Positions 1-10,599 of a DNA stretch of 21,374 bases are shown here, one piece after another. This DNA is from Chromera velia (Eukaryota; Sar; Chromeraceae). Positions within the stretch are counted from its first letter, which is position 1. Every line of letters begins with the position of its first letter. Below the pieces are notes generated by a model. That model saw only the letters and a program-made list of their open reading frames with translations, searched no databases and had not been told where the DNA came from. The position numbers were made by a program, and so were the translations under genes. The stretch covers positions 37,081 through 58,454 of the forward strand of contig JAHBMJ010000054.1 of assembly GCA_018398765.1 (NCBI GenBank). Direction: 5' to 3'.

Positions 1-65
1 AGGGAGAGGGAGAGGGAGAAGAAGAAAGGAAGAAATGAAGGAAGAAAGGAAAAAATGAAGAAAAA

Positions 66-101
<36 letters not shown>

Positions 102-154
102 CAAAGGCAGGAAGGAAAAGAAAAAGGAAAGATGGAAGAAAAGAACAAAGAAAA

Positions 155-187
<33 letters not shown>

Positions 188-345
188 AAGGGAGGGTAAA
201 AGGAAGGCAGAAAGATAGAAAGGGAATCAAAGGAAAGGAAAAGAAAGGAAAGAAAGGACGAAACGAAAAGAAAAAGGAAGGAAGCTCTTAAAAATAAAAG
301 GGAAGAGAATGTAAGAAAAGAGGGAAAGAAAGAAAGTAAGGACGG
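1..345. repeat. Polypurine microsatellite (GAAA/GGAA type)
   Basis: Almost pure A/G on the plus strand, dominated by GAAA and GGAA units with clean (GAAA)n runs near 61-100 and 155-190. Open frames in both strands here are compositional. The window opens inside this repeat, so the true repeat is probably longer. Purine-rich but less regular sequence continues to about 520. I see no gene in it. Confidence 0.9.
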
Positions 346-575
346 AGGGCAAGAGAGGAATGTGCAGGGAGCTTCTCAAGGTCTCAGAGGAGGAAAAACC
401 GCAAAATTGAGTGAAGGAGAAAGGCAGAGAGTAAGAGAGAAGAGGAAGGAGGGGGTTTTGAAGATGGGAGGAAATGGGGAAGGAAGGGAGAATAGAACAA
501 ACAAAAACCGGAAAAAAAACATATACACACACAACATATTTCGATCGAAGTGCGTTTCTTTTTGTATCATTGCAG

Positions 576-640
576 GCGAATCAACGTCTTCAATTTTATG
601 GGAAGCGCCGCATAACAGGGGTTGCCAATAACTGTGTGAC
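576..640 (+). CDS. Candidate orphan internal exon
   Basis: A 65-nt segment is preceded by a strong polypyrimidine tract ending in TTGCAG (570-575) and followed by a consensus donor GTAAGT (641-646). Frame 1 is open throughout and includes QRLQFYGKRRITGVANN; the other two frames contain stops. I do not recognise the peptide and see no partner exon, so it may be chance. If real, it is an internal exon of a plus-strand gene whose other exons lie outside the window or in the unrecognised stretch to about 960. Confidence 0.3.
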
Positions 641-1552
641 GTAAGTATGGGTCAAGAAACGAGCGGATGCGAGCACCTCGACTGGCCGCCGCAATTGGTG
701 TTACCGCCGCGATGATGAGAGAGTCAGTGCATGTACGTGCATCGCGGGACCGAGGTTGAAAAGGAGCACATGCGTCATTGTATACATTTTAGCCACATAA
801 ATCACCAGTCGCGTTTCTGTTGTCTGTTGCGTGAGAGCATGAGATCAGACTGATAGCAAGCCAGATACTGGAAATACAAACAGCGACGGTCTTTCCGACT
901 GACAGACCTTTTACTGCCTAGACCATATATATGTTACAGGGGTACCACAGTGTGCATGTGTGCTACCAATAGCTATTAGAATTAAAGAGCTCTAGCTAGA
1001 GTTGCAAATATAATAGAAATGTTTTGATCGGTTTTGATTGACGCACATGTAAATGCATTTATCGCTCAAGACAAATTCAAAAATAAATTGATATAAAAAT
1101 TAAAATTTTGTTACTATGCATAGGCTTACCATACTACGTTTAAAATCTTGTTATAAAATTGCTATTAAAATTGTATAAAATTATTTTATTACTCATGTTG
1201 CTATATATTATCTAAGCGTATCTCAGTTTAAAAAAAAAAAAACTGAAAAGTTACCTAAATTGTTTTTCTGTTTTTTTATTTTTTGTGTAACACCAAAGCA
1301 ACAGTTGATAATAGTTGTGTAACACTCAAATAACACCTATGCAACACCTAAACAACAGTTGTTTGCTATATCCACTGCCTAAAAAAAAAAAATTAAGCGA
1401 GAATTGGCTTTAACTATTTTTTTTTCTCTGTGATAGGCCTAGTATATTATAGTATTATAATTTTACGTGGATAGGATATCGTAGGATAAAATTTGTGTTT
1501 CATTTTATTTCAGTTAGTATGTACTAAAACGTAAAAATGTGTTTGATATGTG
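641..1552. other. Spacer, no gene seen
   Basis: Mixed-composition sequence to about 960, then AT-rich DNA with poly-A/poly-T tracts (1230-1242, 1381-1392). Around 1288-1365 there is loose repetition of short GTAACAC/CAACAGTTG words. I find no open frame with coding character and no RNA gene. Confidence 0.6.
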
Positions 1553-1801
1553 TTTGATAAAATGTTAAACATATATTTAAACATAAATTTAAAATATATA
1601 AAATTTTGTTTCCAACAGACTTGAAAAGTTAAAAATCTGTTTGATAAAATTTTAAACATATCTATAAATATAAATTTAAAGGATAAAATTTTGTTTCAAA
1701 CAAACCTGAAAAATTGAAAATCTGTTTAATAAAATTTCAAAGATATCTAAACATAAATTTGAAACATGAAATGTTGTTTCGAAAACACCTAAAAAGTTCG
1801 G
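1553..1801. repeat. 86-bp AT-rich tandem repeat, about 2.9 copies
   Basis: Unit starts are visible at 1553, 1640 and 1725 with the word TTT(G/A)ATAAAAT. Each unit then carries a run ending in AAACATAAATTT or similar, a TTTTGTTTC word, and a GAAAA(G/A)TTxAAAATCTG end. Units are 87 and 85 bp plus a diverged third. Copies differ by substitutions and small indels, so the array is old. No coding potential. Confidence 0.75.
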
Positions 1802-1840
1802 ATTAAAAAGTCAAGTTCGAATCTAAAAAATACTCGAATA

Positions 1841-2168
1841 AGCCTGTTTTTTTATACGGTCTGTGTAACGATTTCGAAATTTTTACCCAGGAAGGGCCGA
1901 TCTCGGTAAAAATATGCATACATGGACAAACCCATGATAGACTGACAGCGCGTCCCCTAGGTCGTCTAAAGAAGCAAGAATCGAGCTTTAGGGTTCCAAA
2001 GAAGTAAGTTATTAATTGCTGGAAGCCTGTTTTCTTATATGGTCTGTGTGACGATTTCGAAATTTTTACCCAGGAAGGGCCGATCTCGGTAAAAATAGTT
2101 CTGTCCATATTTTGACCCAGATCAGCCCCTTCCTGGTAGAATTTTCGAAATTATCACAGAGACAGGCT
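1841..2168. repeat. 74-bp dispersed repeat: two direct copies plus one inverted copy
   Basis: Copy 1 (1841-1914) and copy 2 (2024-2097) are 74 bp long and differ at only three positions by eye. Both start AGCCTGTTTT and end CTCGGTAAAAATA. A more diverged copy lies inverted at 2107-2168. Each contains TTTCGAAA-like and TTTTTACCCAGGAAGGGCC words. The last third of the unit is the same motif as the hairpins at 2485-2523 and 2632-2670. The minus-strand open frame over this region merely translates the repeat twice and is not treated as a gene. Confidence 0.85.
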
Positions 2169-2484
2169 AACTTGGCAGGCATTTAGAGTTTTTGTGTTCA
2201 CTTCTCATGCACTTTGTGTTCCGTTCCTTGCCTCCTCAATCTGTCCAGGAGACCCATGATGTGGGATCTCTCTTTGGTTGATCTGATTCTCATGTAGATA
2301 CTTGCATGTGATGTTGCATGCAAGTACGTCTTCAATTGTATTTCAAATACTTAAATTACTTAGACAATCGTAGGAGCCTCGAGCAGAAGTCCAGCGATGG
2401 TCAGTCTTGCTTCAGTGAGTCTTGGTTGAATTCCTTGATCTTAGTCAGTCGTGGGTAAAAATGCGGGTAGGTCTGGGGGGGGGC

Positions 2485-2523
2485 ACATTTTTACCGACAA
2501 CGGCCCTTGCTCGGTAAAAATGC
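2485..2523. repeat. Hairpin repeat, arms ATTTTTACCGA / TCGGTAAAAAT
   Basis: Perfect 11-bp arms lie at 2487-2497 and 2511-2521 around a 13-bp GC-rich centre. A lone half-site GGTAAAAATGCG sits about 30 bp upstream (2454-2465). The centre is close to the reverse complement of the centre of the next hairpin, so the two are inverted relative to each other. Confidence 0.85.
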
Positions 2524-2631
2524 ACCCCCCCTACTCCCACTTTGAAATTTTTCTATGTCTGTTGTGTGTCAAGAAGTTGTTTTCTATCCTTTTCTCTGCT
2601 GCTTTGTATGCGCCACCCCCCCCAGCCCCCT

Positions 2632-2670
2632 GCATTTTTACCGAGAAGGGGCTGTTGTCGGTAAAAATGC
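2632..2670. repeat. Hairpin repeat, arms GCATTTTTACCGA / TCGGTAAAAATGC
   Basis: Perfect 13-bp arms (2632-2644, 2658-2670) surround a 13-bp centre. A further half-site GCATTTTTACCCAGATC begins at 2691. Together with the 1841-2168 copies this makes at least five full or partial members within about 870 bp. Confidence 0.85.
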
Positions 2671-2870
2671 GCCTCCCCTCAGACCTTCCTGCATTTTTAC
2701 CCAGATCACGTACTTTCCTCTGCTTTTACACCCCTGCTCTCCTTTCTATTTATTGCAGTCCACCCTGTTTCACAGTGTTGTTTTTATGTCGTGGTGGTGT
2801 TCTCTACCGCTGCTAAGTAGAGGTCTAAACTATCAGAAAGGAACCTTCCTTATCCGAGCCTCAGCATACC

Positions 2871-3023
2871 TATATCTGTGTCTACCTCTCCCTGAGGCTC
2901 CCTCTCCCTCTCCCTCTCCCTCTCCCCCCCCCCCCCCCCCCCGTCTCTCCTCGTGCCTTTTTCTATGAGTTTTTCATTCACTCTTTCTGTCACGTGCTCT
3001 CTCTCTCTCTTTCTCTCTCTCTA

Positions 3024-3060
<37 letters not shown>
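2871..3060. repeat. Pyrimidine/poly-C/(GT)n low-complexity block
   Basis: CTCCCT repeats (2893-2923) run into a 19-base poly-C (2924-2942), then (CT)n (2997-3021) and (GT)n (3026-3056). Open frames here are low complexity and rejected. Confidence 0.9.
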
Positions 3061-3062
<2 letters not shown>

Positions 3063-4414
3063 ATGCATCCGTAACCGTACGTGTCCGTGTGGCACAGTGC
3101 CTGTGTCTGTGTCGATATATGCCGGTGTCCACAAGCTGACGCAAGCATGTTTAGTTATGTGTATACATCATTGTCTGTTTGACTTCTTTCTCCCCTCCTT
3201 CCCTCCACTTCTCTCCCTATATCTCTCTCTATCTGTCCCTCTGTCTCTGCTCTGACATCGACTCAGAGTCCTCTCGGCACCTCCCTTTCCGCCTCCTCCC
3301 GGTATTTCCCCTTCCTCCCTGTTTCATCTTCGCTTTCTTTTTTGTTTTTCTCCATTTATTTCTCCTTTAAATTGTCTTAATCCTGTGTATGTTTGCTCCG
3401 TTTTTCCTTCTCTCAATCCCGCTATGCAGACTCTCCACTGTGACTTTCTCTTTGGACTCGCTTCTCTCCTCCCTATAGTGACTGTCCCCTCCTCTTTCTG
3501 TATGATCCCCAAAGCTTTCTAGCCAAGCTTTTTTTACCTGCTCTCCTCCCTCCTTCTTTTTTTCTTCTCTCTCGGAGTCTTTTTTCTGTCTCTTTCTTCT
3601 CTTTTTGACTCTTCACTGGAGGAAATCCTCCACTGAAATCATGCACCTTTCTTTTTTCTCTGTTGCCATGTGAATTACTCTTTCCTTTCCAATCGCTATG
3701 CCATTGGTTTAAACCGCATGAATCTTGTGTGATAGTCATATGCAGCTGCATTCCTTCCTGATTTGAAAGTTGTAGATCGATAAGCAACGACCTGCGCCAA
3801 TGAGATTCGCTTTAGATGCAACCCTCAGCTTGGAGTGTCATTTTTACTTGAAGTTCACATATTTCCATGCACATGTATGTAAATGATAGCTAAACTGTGC
3901 CGAAACATTTAACTTTGAAACACTTATGTCAGCTGCTGGGTTCGACACACGTGCACTATAGAGCTGGGTGTGCGCAAGCTGTTTTAAAGTTAGATCCCAG
4001 GCCGGCTTCTTTTTAAAAAATTCAGTGACATGCATTTATAAAAAATAATTCAAAAATTTAATTTGTTCAGCACTTAAAGCGCGGATCTGAGTCGGATCAT
4101 TTGACAAAGCAGTTTTCTAGTTTTTATTACTAATTAATAGACTATTAAATATTTTGTAAAAAAAATGTTTATAATTAACTTTTAAACCACCATAAACCTT
4201 TTAGTCCAGATAAATTAGATTTTAAAGGAATTTGAGATTGCATGGCAGTGTATTAGTTTCTACAAAATGTGCCACATTGTATATGACTGATATAGTCATA
4301 TTATATTTTTTTGTAAATAATGAGTTGATGAATAAATAATGTATGATCATCTCTTTCATTCTCAATTATATGGTATTAGGTGGAAGATTTCAAATTTAGG
4401 CTAAAATTTAGGCT
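3061..4414. other. Spacer, no gene seen
   Basis: Pyrimidine-rich to about 3660, ordinary composition to about 4030, then AT-rich. Short open frames exist but none shows a recognisable motif, convincing splice sites or sustained codon bias. Confidence 0.55.
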
Positions 4415-4720
4415 TTTTTGAATGAGTTAAGATAAAAGTCCGACTTGAGGGCAAAAGTCCACTTTTAAAAGCACAAGCCTGGCCGCATATAGCCATATAT
4501 CTGGGCGGTCTCTTGACCGTGTACGCCGCAGACGTGGACGGTCTCTTGAAAAACGATGCCGCAGATAGAGATTATCTTGATTATATTTTTTTAAGTGGTA
4601 CTTAGGTTCAAGGAGGTTACTGCATTGAGTTTATCCGTTTGAAAGTCAACGACCATCATCTGATTACTCTTGATTTCGCAGACAAAGATCCATTAGACGT
4701 GGGATGGAAGGAGAGAGAGA
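4415..4720 (+). pseudogene. Inverted gag-like fragment with open frame containing one TAG
   Basis: The plus-strand bases around 4438-4484 match the reverse complement of 14880-14923, including a 21-bp identical core starting CTTGAGGGCAAAAG. That is the start of the recognisable gag/NC coding sequence of the copia element. The plus frame reads VRLEGKSPLLKAQA here; the element reads VQLEGKSPLKKAQA. Downstream the frame stays open to about 4720 except for one TAG near 4610. It contains an imperfect 33-bp tandem repeat (about 4505-4572) with GGTCTCTTGA and GCCGCAGA words. Likely a piece of a second, diverged copy in opposite orientation; alternatively a shared exon-like module. Confidence 0.5.
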
Positions 4721-4729
4721 AGGGGTCTT

Positions 4730-4772
4730 TCTCTCCTCTGTTCTCTCTCTCCCTTATTCTCGCTCTCTGACA

Positions 4773-4803
<31 letters not shown>

Positions 4804-4838
4804 TTTGCTCTCTCTCTCTCTCTCTCTCTCTCTTCACT
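4730..4838. repeat. (CT)n microsatellite
   Basis: CT/CTCTCT tracts with a few interruptions lead directly into the decanucleotide array. Confidence 0.9.
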
Positions 4839-6240
4839 CTGTCTGTGTCTGTCTGTGTCTGTCTGTGTCTGTCTGTGTCTGTCTGTGTCTGTCTGTGTCT
4901 GTCTGTGTCTGTCTGTGTCTGTCTGTGTCTGTCTGTGTCTGTCTGTGTCTGTCTGTGTCTCTCTGTGTCTGTCTGTATCTGTTTGTATCTGTCTGTGTGT
5001 GTCTATGTATCTGTCTGTGCCTGTCTGTGTCTGTCTGTGTGTCTGTCTGTGTATCTGTCTGTGTGTCTGTCTCTGTGTCTATCTGTGTCTGTCTGTGTCT
5101 GTCTGTGTCTCTCTGTGTCTGTCTGTATCTGTTTGTATCTGTCTGTGTGTGTCTATGTATCTGTCTGTGCCTGTCTGTGTCTGTCTGTGTGTCTGTCTGT
5201 GTATCTGTCTGTGTGTCTGTCTCTGTGTCTATCTGTGTCTGTCTGTGTCTGTCTGTGTCTGTCTGTGTCTGTCTGTGTCTGTCTGTGTCTGTCTGTGTCT
5301 GTCTGTGTCTGTCTGTGTCTGTCTGTGTCTGTCTGTGTCTGTCTGTGTCTGTCTGTGTCTGTCTGTGTCTGTCTGTGTCTGTCTGTGTCTGTCTGTGTCT
5401 GTCTGTGTCTGTTTGTGTCTGTCTGTATCTGTCTGTCTGTGTCTGTCTGTGTCTGTGTGTGTCTGTCTGTATCTGTCTGTGTCTGTCTGTATCTGTCTGT
5501 ATCTGTCTGTATGTCTATCTGTGTGTCTGTATGTGTATCTGTCTGTGTAACTATCTGTGTGTCTGTCTGTGTGTCTGTTTGTGTCTGTCTGTGTCTGTCT
5601 GTGTCTGTCTGTGTCTGTCTGTGTCTGTCTGTGTCTGTCTGTGTCTGTCTGTGTCTGTCTATGTCTCAGACTGTCTGTGTCTGTCTGTGTCTGTCTGTGT
5701 CTGTCTGTGTCTGTCTGTGTCTGTCTGTGTCTGTCTGTGTGTCTGTCTGTGTACCTGTCTGTATGTCTGTGTCTGTCTGTGTCTGTCTGTGTCTGTCTGT
5801 GTCTGTCTGTGTCTGTCTGTGTCTGTCTGTGTCTGTCTGTGTCTGTCTGTGTGTGTCTGTGTGTGTCTGTCTGTGTCTGTCTGTGTCTGTCTGTGTCTGT
5901 CTGTGTCTGTCTGTGTCTGTCTGTGTCTGTCTGTGTCTGTCTGTATCTTTCTATGTCTGTCTATGTCTCAGACTGTCTATGTCTGTCTGTGTCCGTCTGT
6001 GTCTGTCTCTGTCTGTCTGTGTCTGTCTTTATGTCTGTCTGTATGTCTGTCTGTGTGTCTGTCTGTGTGTCTGTCTGTGTATCTGTCTGTATGTCTATCT
6101 GTATGTCTGTCTGTATGTTTGTCTGTGTGTCTGTCTGTGTCTGTCTGTGTGTGTCTGTGTATGTCTGTGTGTGTCTGTGTCTGCCTGTGTCTGCCTGTGT
6201 CTGTCTGTGTCTGTCTGTGTCTGTCTGTCTGTGTCTGTCA
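4839..6240. repeat. 1.4-kb decanucleotide array (GTGTCTGTCT)n with a 150-bp higher-order duplication
   Basis: About 140 units of a 10-bp repeat with variants (GTAT, GTGTGT, CTCAGA). Because 10 is not a multiple of 3, all three plus frames stay open for hundreds of codons and give Cys/Leu/Ser/Val-only peptides; these are artefacts. The irregular block beginning at 4961 recurs at 5111 with period 150 and looks identical across about 130 bp, so a segment of the array was duplicated as a block. A CTCAGACTGTCT variant recurs near 5665 and 5967. The array abuts the copia RT exactly at 6240/6241. Confidence 0.95.
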
Positions 6241-7804
6241 CTGCAGAGTCCCGACTCTAGCACGGATCGGCTTGTCATACTGGTTGTCAACCTCCTCCTC
6301 GGTGGAAAGCTCAGCACTCTTGCCATCTAAACCCTTTTAGGGTTTGCTCGGATGTTTTTCCTTCAAAATCTCCTACAGAGGAGCGGTGTCTGTGTTCTCG
6401 AGGTACGAGACCTAGAAGAGGTGAAGCTCCTCCATGGAGACTCTGAAGATGTCCACCCCAGAGAACTTCCTCTCTGATCCCTCCCTAATCACACATATCG
6501 ACCCAAAACCCAACCTCTTGTTGAAGATCTCCTAAAGAACTTTGTACTCCTTCGGAGGGGCTCCAGTCAGCAAATCGTTTATCCAATTCATGACGATAGC
6601 TTCGGCTCTCCCTCCCTCAGGCAGAGCTTCAACTGCGATGGCCGTATCTACCAACTCCAACTCCTTGCACACACCCTCCAACTTGTAGTTGAAAAGCTAG
6701 GCCGCACAGGGCAACCCGTAGAGGCCCATCTCTACCAAATACATGCCCCCGGGCTCGTACTCGGCCGCCATCCTCTTCAGCTCCTCGTACTTGTCGTCAG
6801 GGATGTCCTTAAAGGAGTTCTCACCAGGAACCCGAGGCAGCACAGAGGGCAGTGTCGCGCCGACCCATTCGGCGTTATAGTCCTTGGAGGTCAAGAAGGC
6901 AGCGGTTACATCCGCCGCTCCCATCTCTATTCCTGTGAACACAATAAAAAGGCAGACAGTCATTGTGTTGATTCCCGCGACGGAAGGCGTTTCAACGTAG
7001 GTGTCAACGAGTCGGCCGTCCAAGAAGCCCTTTGCGAAAAACCTCGCCTTGGGCTTCCGGCCTCCATCGTCCATCTCTTTCCATGTGCATCGCCAGCCCA
7101 TGCCGACGACCGCCCAAACCTCGTTCCTCTTGACTCTCCTACCGAGCGTCCGATTTCCTACAATGTTCACCAACCACTCCTTTAAGGCAGCGAGCTTGTG
7201 AGACCCCGAGTCGATCTCTTCCTTTATGGCGGGGAGCTAGGTAGAGCTCTTCTTGAAGCGGCTCATCTCCTCCTCGTACACGGCTGCTCCCGTAAACAGG
7301 AACCCTGACCGAGGGTTCCTGGAGGAAAGGCAAGACAGGTGAGGAAGACCACACCACCTACTCTTGGTGGGGCTCTTGGGCGTCCCATCCCATCTGGGAC
7401 TACCCTCTTCCCTCTCCCATGCCATCGCCCCAGCGAACGATGGAATGCCTCTTTCCTCCCGGAAATCATCGTTCCAGTTCCTCCCCGTCACCTCGGGCAC
7501 TCTTTTAGCTCGCTCCTCCCTCAAAACCTCCATCGCACAGAGGGTGTTGAACCGCTCCCACTGCGGGCCCTGCAAAACCTCATCTATCTTGTTCATCTCC
7601 TCAACCTCCTCCTTGGGCGGGTTCTGCCTCACGGTGGGTCCTTCTCCTGCCCTGGGGAGTTTCCGACCCTCTAAGACACCCCACTCTTCATCCGAGGAGC
7701 TGTTGTCGCTCCCGAAGCCCGGGCCGCTTGCCTCGAACGTCGACAAGCTGGCAGCCGAGGCATACCCATCCCAGAGATGGAGGCTCCTCATCTGTCTCCA
7801 CATT
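6241..7804 (-). pseudogene. Copia reverse transcriptase (RVT_2), truncated before RNase H
   Basis: A charged N-terminal part is followed by the RVT_2 start, WRCTWKEMDDGGRKPKARF and FFAKGF (compare the W..K.K.DG...KAR.VAKGF pattern of copia RTs). Then come ADVTAAFL with the catalytic Asp of motif A (6910-6912), LYGLPCAA, and a WINDLLTG box in the place of YVDDLL (Asn 6577-6579, Asp 6574-6576). Next is HLF-TAG-VSYL, where the copia family has L-S-Q-x-x-Y, and an acidic connection. The frame ends at VGTLQ (6241), where satellite DNA starts. Stops: TAG 7237, 6697, 6532, 6412, 6373; TAA 6337 (lowest coordinate of each). Loss of the first Asp of the DD pair should abolish catalysis. Confidence 0.85.
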
Positions 7805-10599
7805 CTCCGTAATAGAGCCTAGTGGCTCAACTCCCCTAACCTCTTTCCCTTCATTAGATGCCCCCTCAGCAGCTGGAGGACCCCCAAGATCCTCCGCTTA
7901 CTCCTCTCCGCCTGCGTCTGAAGGAACAACAGGTTGAGACTCAGTAGCCTCGGAGACAACACTTGACTCCCCCTCAACAGGAGGCACAGCAGGAACAGCA
8001 GAAGAGGAAGGCACAGCAGAGGAAGACGACGATGCGGAGAGATCTGCAGACACCGTGTCTATAAAACCTTTTACACCCCCTACCATTTCTTTCTCCGGCA
8101 GTTTCTAAACTCCAACTTTGTGGAGCTGGACGGGGTCATCAATCATGCGCACAGCCTCTTTGGGGACTCTCCCTCCCCGAATATCGAACACGTGCTTGAT
8201 TGACAACCGCGTCACTCTCCCGTCCCTGATTTTCTTGACCTTGAAAGCGAGGGGGTCCCTTACCGAAAGATTGGGTGCGAGGTCTGCTCATCCGTAGCTT
8301 CTATGCGCCCTTGAGTGGAGGGCCACAAGCTTTCTCCGGTTGTCCCTCTGGACAACTGCCCTCTTTACGGGGTAGGCCTCCATCGGCTGACGGTCGTACG
8401 AGGAAAACTCCAGCACAGCTGGACCCAAAACTCTCCTCTCTTGGATGGGGGTTCCTTGGGCGGATTGGGACTTATCTGCGCCCTCCGGGTGCGCAGAAGG
8501 GTTAATCAGCCTATCCTCTGGTTCTGATTCGTCCCCTTTACCCCTCTCAGCAGAGGACTCTGCCCCTCTTTCGTCGTCTCCATCATCTCCGGAGACATTC
8601 CTTCTCCCAGACAATCTCCGCGGTCGTCTGTGAGCAGATAGGCGGAGGCGGGCCCTCTCCCCAACGGAGAGGCCATGATGTAGAGCTTGAGCAGATCCGG
8701 GATGAACGTCCTCCCCGCCATTTCCGCCTCCTTCATCATCTGTTCCCCCGCCCCAGTCTCCTCCAGAATAACCCCCTAGAGATAGGTTATGTGAAGAATC
8801 GTCTGAGGGAGGGTCCCCGTGGCCTCCACCTCCATCAGGAGGATTTCTTCCGTCATCTCTATCGTCTCTGTCTGACCTGCTTGATCTACCCCACAGTAGA
8901 GACTCAGAAGCGAAGGTGTCCTTCTTAGTCTCCTCATTCTCTGCACTTGACAACTGAGAGCGAGGGGACCCTTCCCCTCCCCTTCTCTCTCTGCCTGTCT
9001 TTCCCACCGACACATCCGAAAGCGCCTCCCAAGCTCGATCCCTGCGGCCGACCTCGTTTTTGTCCACCCTGTCTCTGGGGTCCTTGGGAAGGACGACCTC
9101 AACCGTGGGGTCTTCTCTCTTGAACACGATGGGGCGTGAGCGGTCATCATGATGCTTCAACCTGTGGAACATGCACCTGACCTGGTAGCACCTCTCACAC
9201 ATGAGGCACCACGCCTTCTCATCCTCATTGCTCTCCGTCCTCTGGAACACGTCCCAAAAGTGTTCCATCATCCGATCTCCTCCTTCCGTGTACGCTCGGA
9301 TGCTTGCAGCCACCGGATCCGGGTCGTAGAAGCTCGGAAAAACATAATTCTGGAACTCGATCCACTTGTACCCGTAGTACCTCTCGGGAGAACCGACAGC
9401 CATGGACAGCCCAACTGTCTAGAACTTCCCCTCCAGAGGGGTCCAGTATACATACTCGGCTCCCGGGGGTTCAATCTAAGACAGCCCGTCTATCTTCCTT
9501 AACTCTTTATCTGCCTGGATCCACTCCTGCTTAGGCCTGTCCAAGTACTTGAGCGCCTTGTGCATATAGTATCGCCCCCTACGCTTGCCTCTAGCCGCAG
9601 TGGGAGCAATAGAGACTCGGAAACTCATCGAAGTGGTCCACCCCTTTAAGATCTCGATCCGACGGGGTTAAGGAGGTGAGTATAGGTAGATGACCTAGTT
9701 CTATGACATGATCTTCTTGAGGCTGTCCTCCTCAAAATCGAAACCCATGTCTCCAGGGAATACCCCACATGCTTCCTGGATTTTGTCCTGCATTTTTGTT
9801 GCACTCCCACTTCTCCATGAGTCCCCTCTGACTCCTGTCGTCAGTTGAGGAGCCAGATAGTTCTTGAGGGTGTCAAGGACCTCTCCTTGAGTGATCTCCC
9901 CCAAGTCGGGGTAGAGTATGAGCGCGAACCGACAAGTCTAAGCATCATACACCCCCCGGCGGTACGTCATGAACACCGGCCGCTCCACCTTCCAATTATA
10001 CCCCAGGGGCTTCCCGTTGGCCCCCAGAAGACGTTTCCCCTTCTTGTCAAAAAAGAAGGGGCCTGGATCCTTGACCTTCCTTCCCCGTGAAGGAGCGCGA
10101 GTGTGCTGCTGCACAGTACCAGGCATGCGCAGCACCCCAGGGCCTGACGGGTCCAGAATGGTTCCTTTCATAAAGAAGCCGAACGGGACAAAGAAATCCG
10201 GCAGCGGCGACTCCCCGGAGTCGACGGAAGCCCTGTTGGATACAACAGGAGACGGAGACCGTGGGCGGGCGCCCGCCGCCCCTGCTTCCCGTACCGAGGC
10301 CTCGGCCTGAGCAGGAGAGGATTCGGAGGGCTCTGCAGGAACGGGAGGAGGGAGGGGGGGAGGGAGGCACAGCAGAGGGGAGGGCAGATGAAGACAATGA
10401 CGAAGCCAACGCCTGCGCCTCCGTGCTTGAAATCTCCTGAAGGCCCTCACGAAGGTGAGTCAGTCGAGGGGCTTCCCGCAAGCCCACAACACCTTCACCC
10501 TCATCAGCTAGCTAGAAAAAAAATTTCCTCGCCTGCCACTGTGTCCCTCGCTGCATTCCCTCATAATAGGGGTGTAAGAACAGGGGGGGAGGGGTGTGT
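7805..10599 (-). pseudogene. Copia IN-RT linker, distal part: about 900 codons with Cys cluster and acidic regions
   Basis: From 10,590 the frame reads through TAG 10512-10514 to a +1 shift in a G run (about 10,355), then holds one frame to about 7,790. In that stretch lie TAG at 9938, 9701, 9695, 9476, 9419 and 8105, TAA at 9668 and 7898, and one TGA at 8288 (lowest coordinate of each). Visible parts, in order: Ser/Pro/Ala-rich segment (10,240-10,430); a lysine-rich segment with KGTILDPSGPGVLRM; a Trp/Tyr-rich segment (about 9,300-9,660); a Cys cluster [21 protein letters not shown] minus its last His (about 9,150-9,208); acidic Gly/Asp/Ser-rich stretch (8,500-8,950); Ser/Ala/Val-rich tail (7,900-8,060). 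No known domain identified. The usual copia IN-RT spacer is a few hundred residues, so this is unusually long. Confidence 0.6.

Noticed and set aside
1803-2108. Minus-strand 101-codon frame with a repeated IFTEIGPSWVKIS peptide
   Set aside because: The peptide repetition comes from the 74-bp DNA repeat being present twice; no start, splice or domain evidence.
2451-3370. Overlapping plus-strand frames of 63-137 codons
   Set aside because: Composed of hairpin repeats and pyrimidine-rich low complexity; no splice or domain support.
4961-5260. Block duplication viewed as a CRISPR-like array
   Set aside because: No unique spacers; it is a higher-order duplication inside a simple satellite in a eukaryotic window.
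4704-6340. Several plus-strand open frames of 230-520 codons, and a minus-strand Thr/Asp/Arg/Gln frame at 5961-6326
   Set aside because: They are translations of the decanucleotide satellite, made only of Cys/Leu/Ser/Val or their complement; a period of 10 keeps every frame open.
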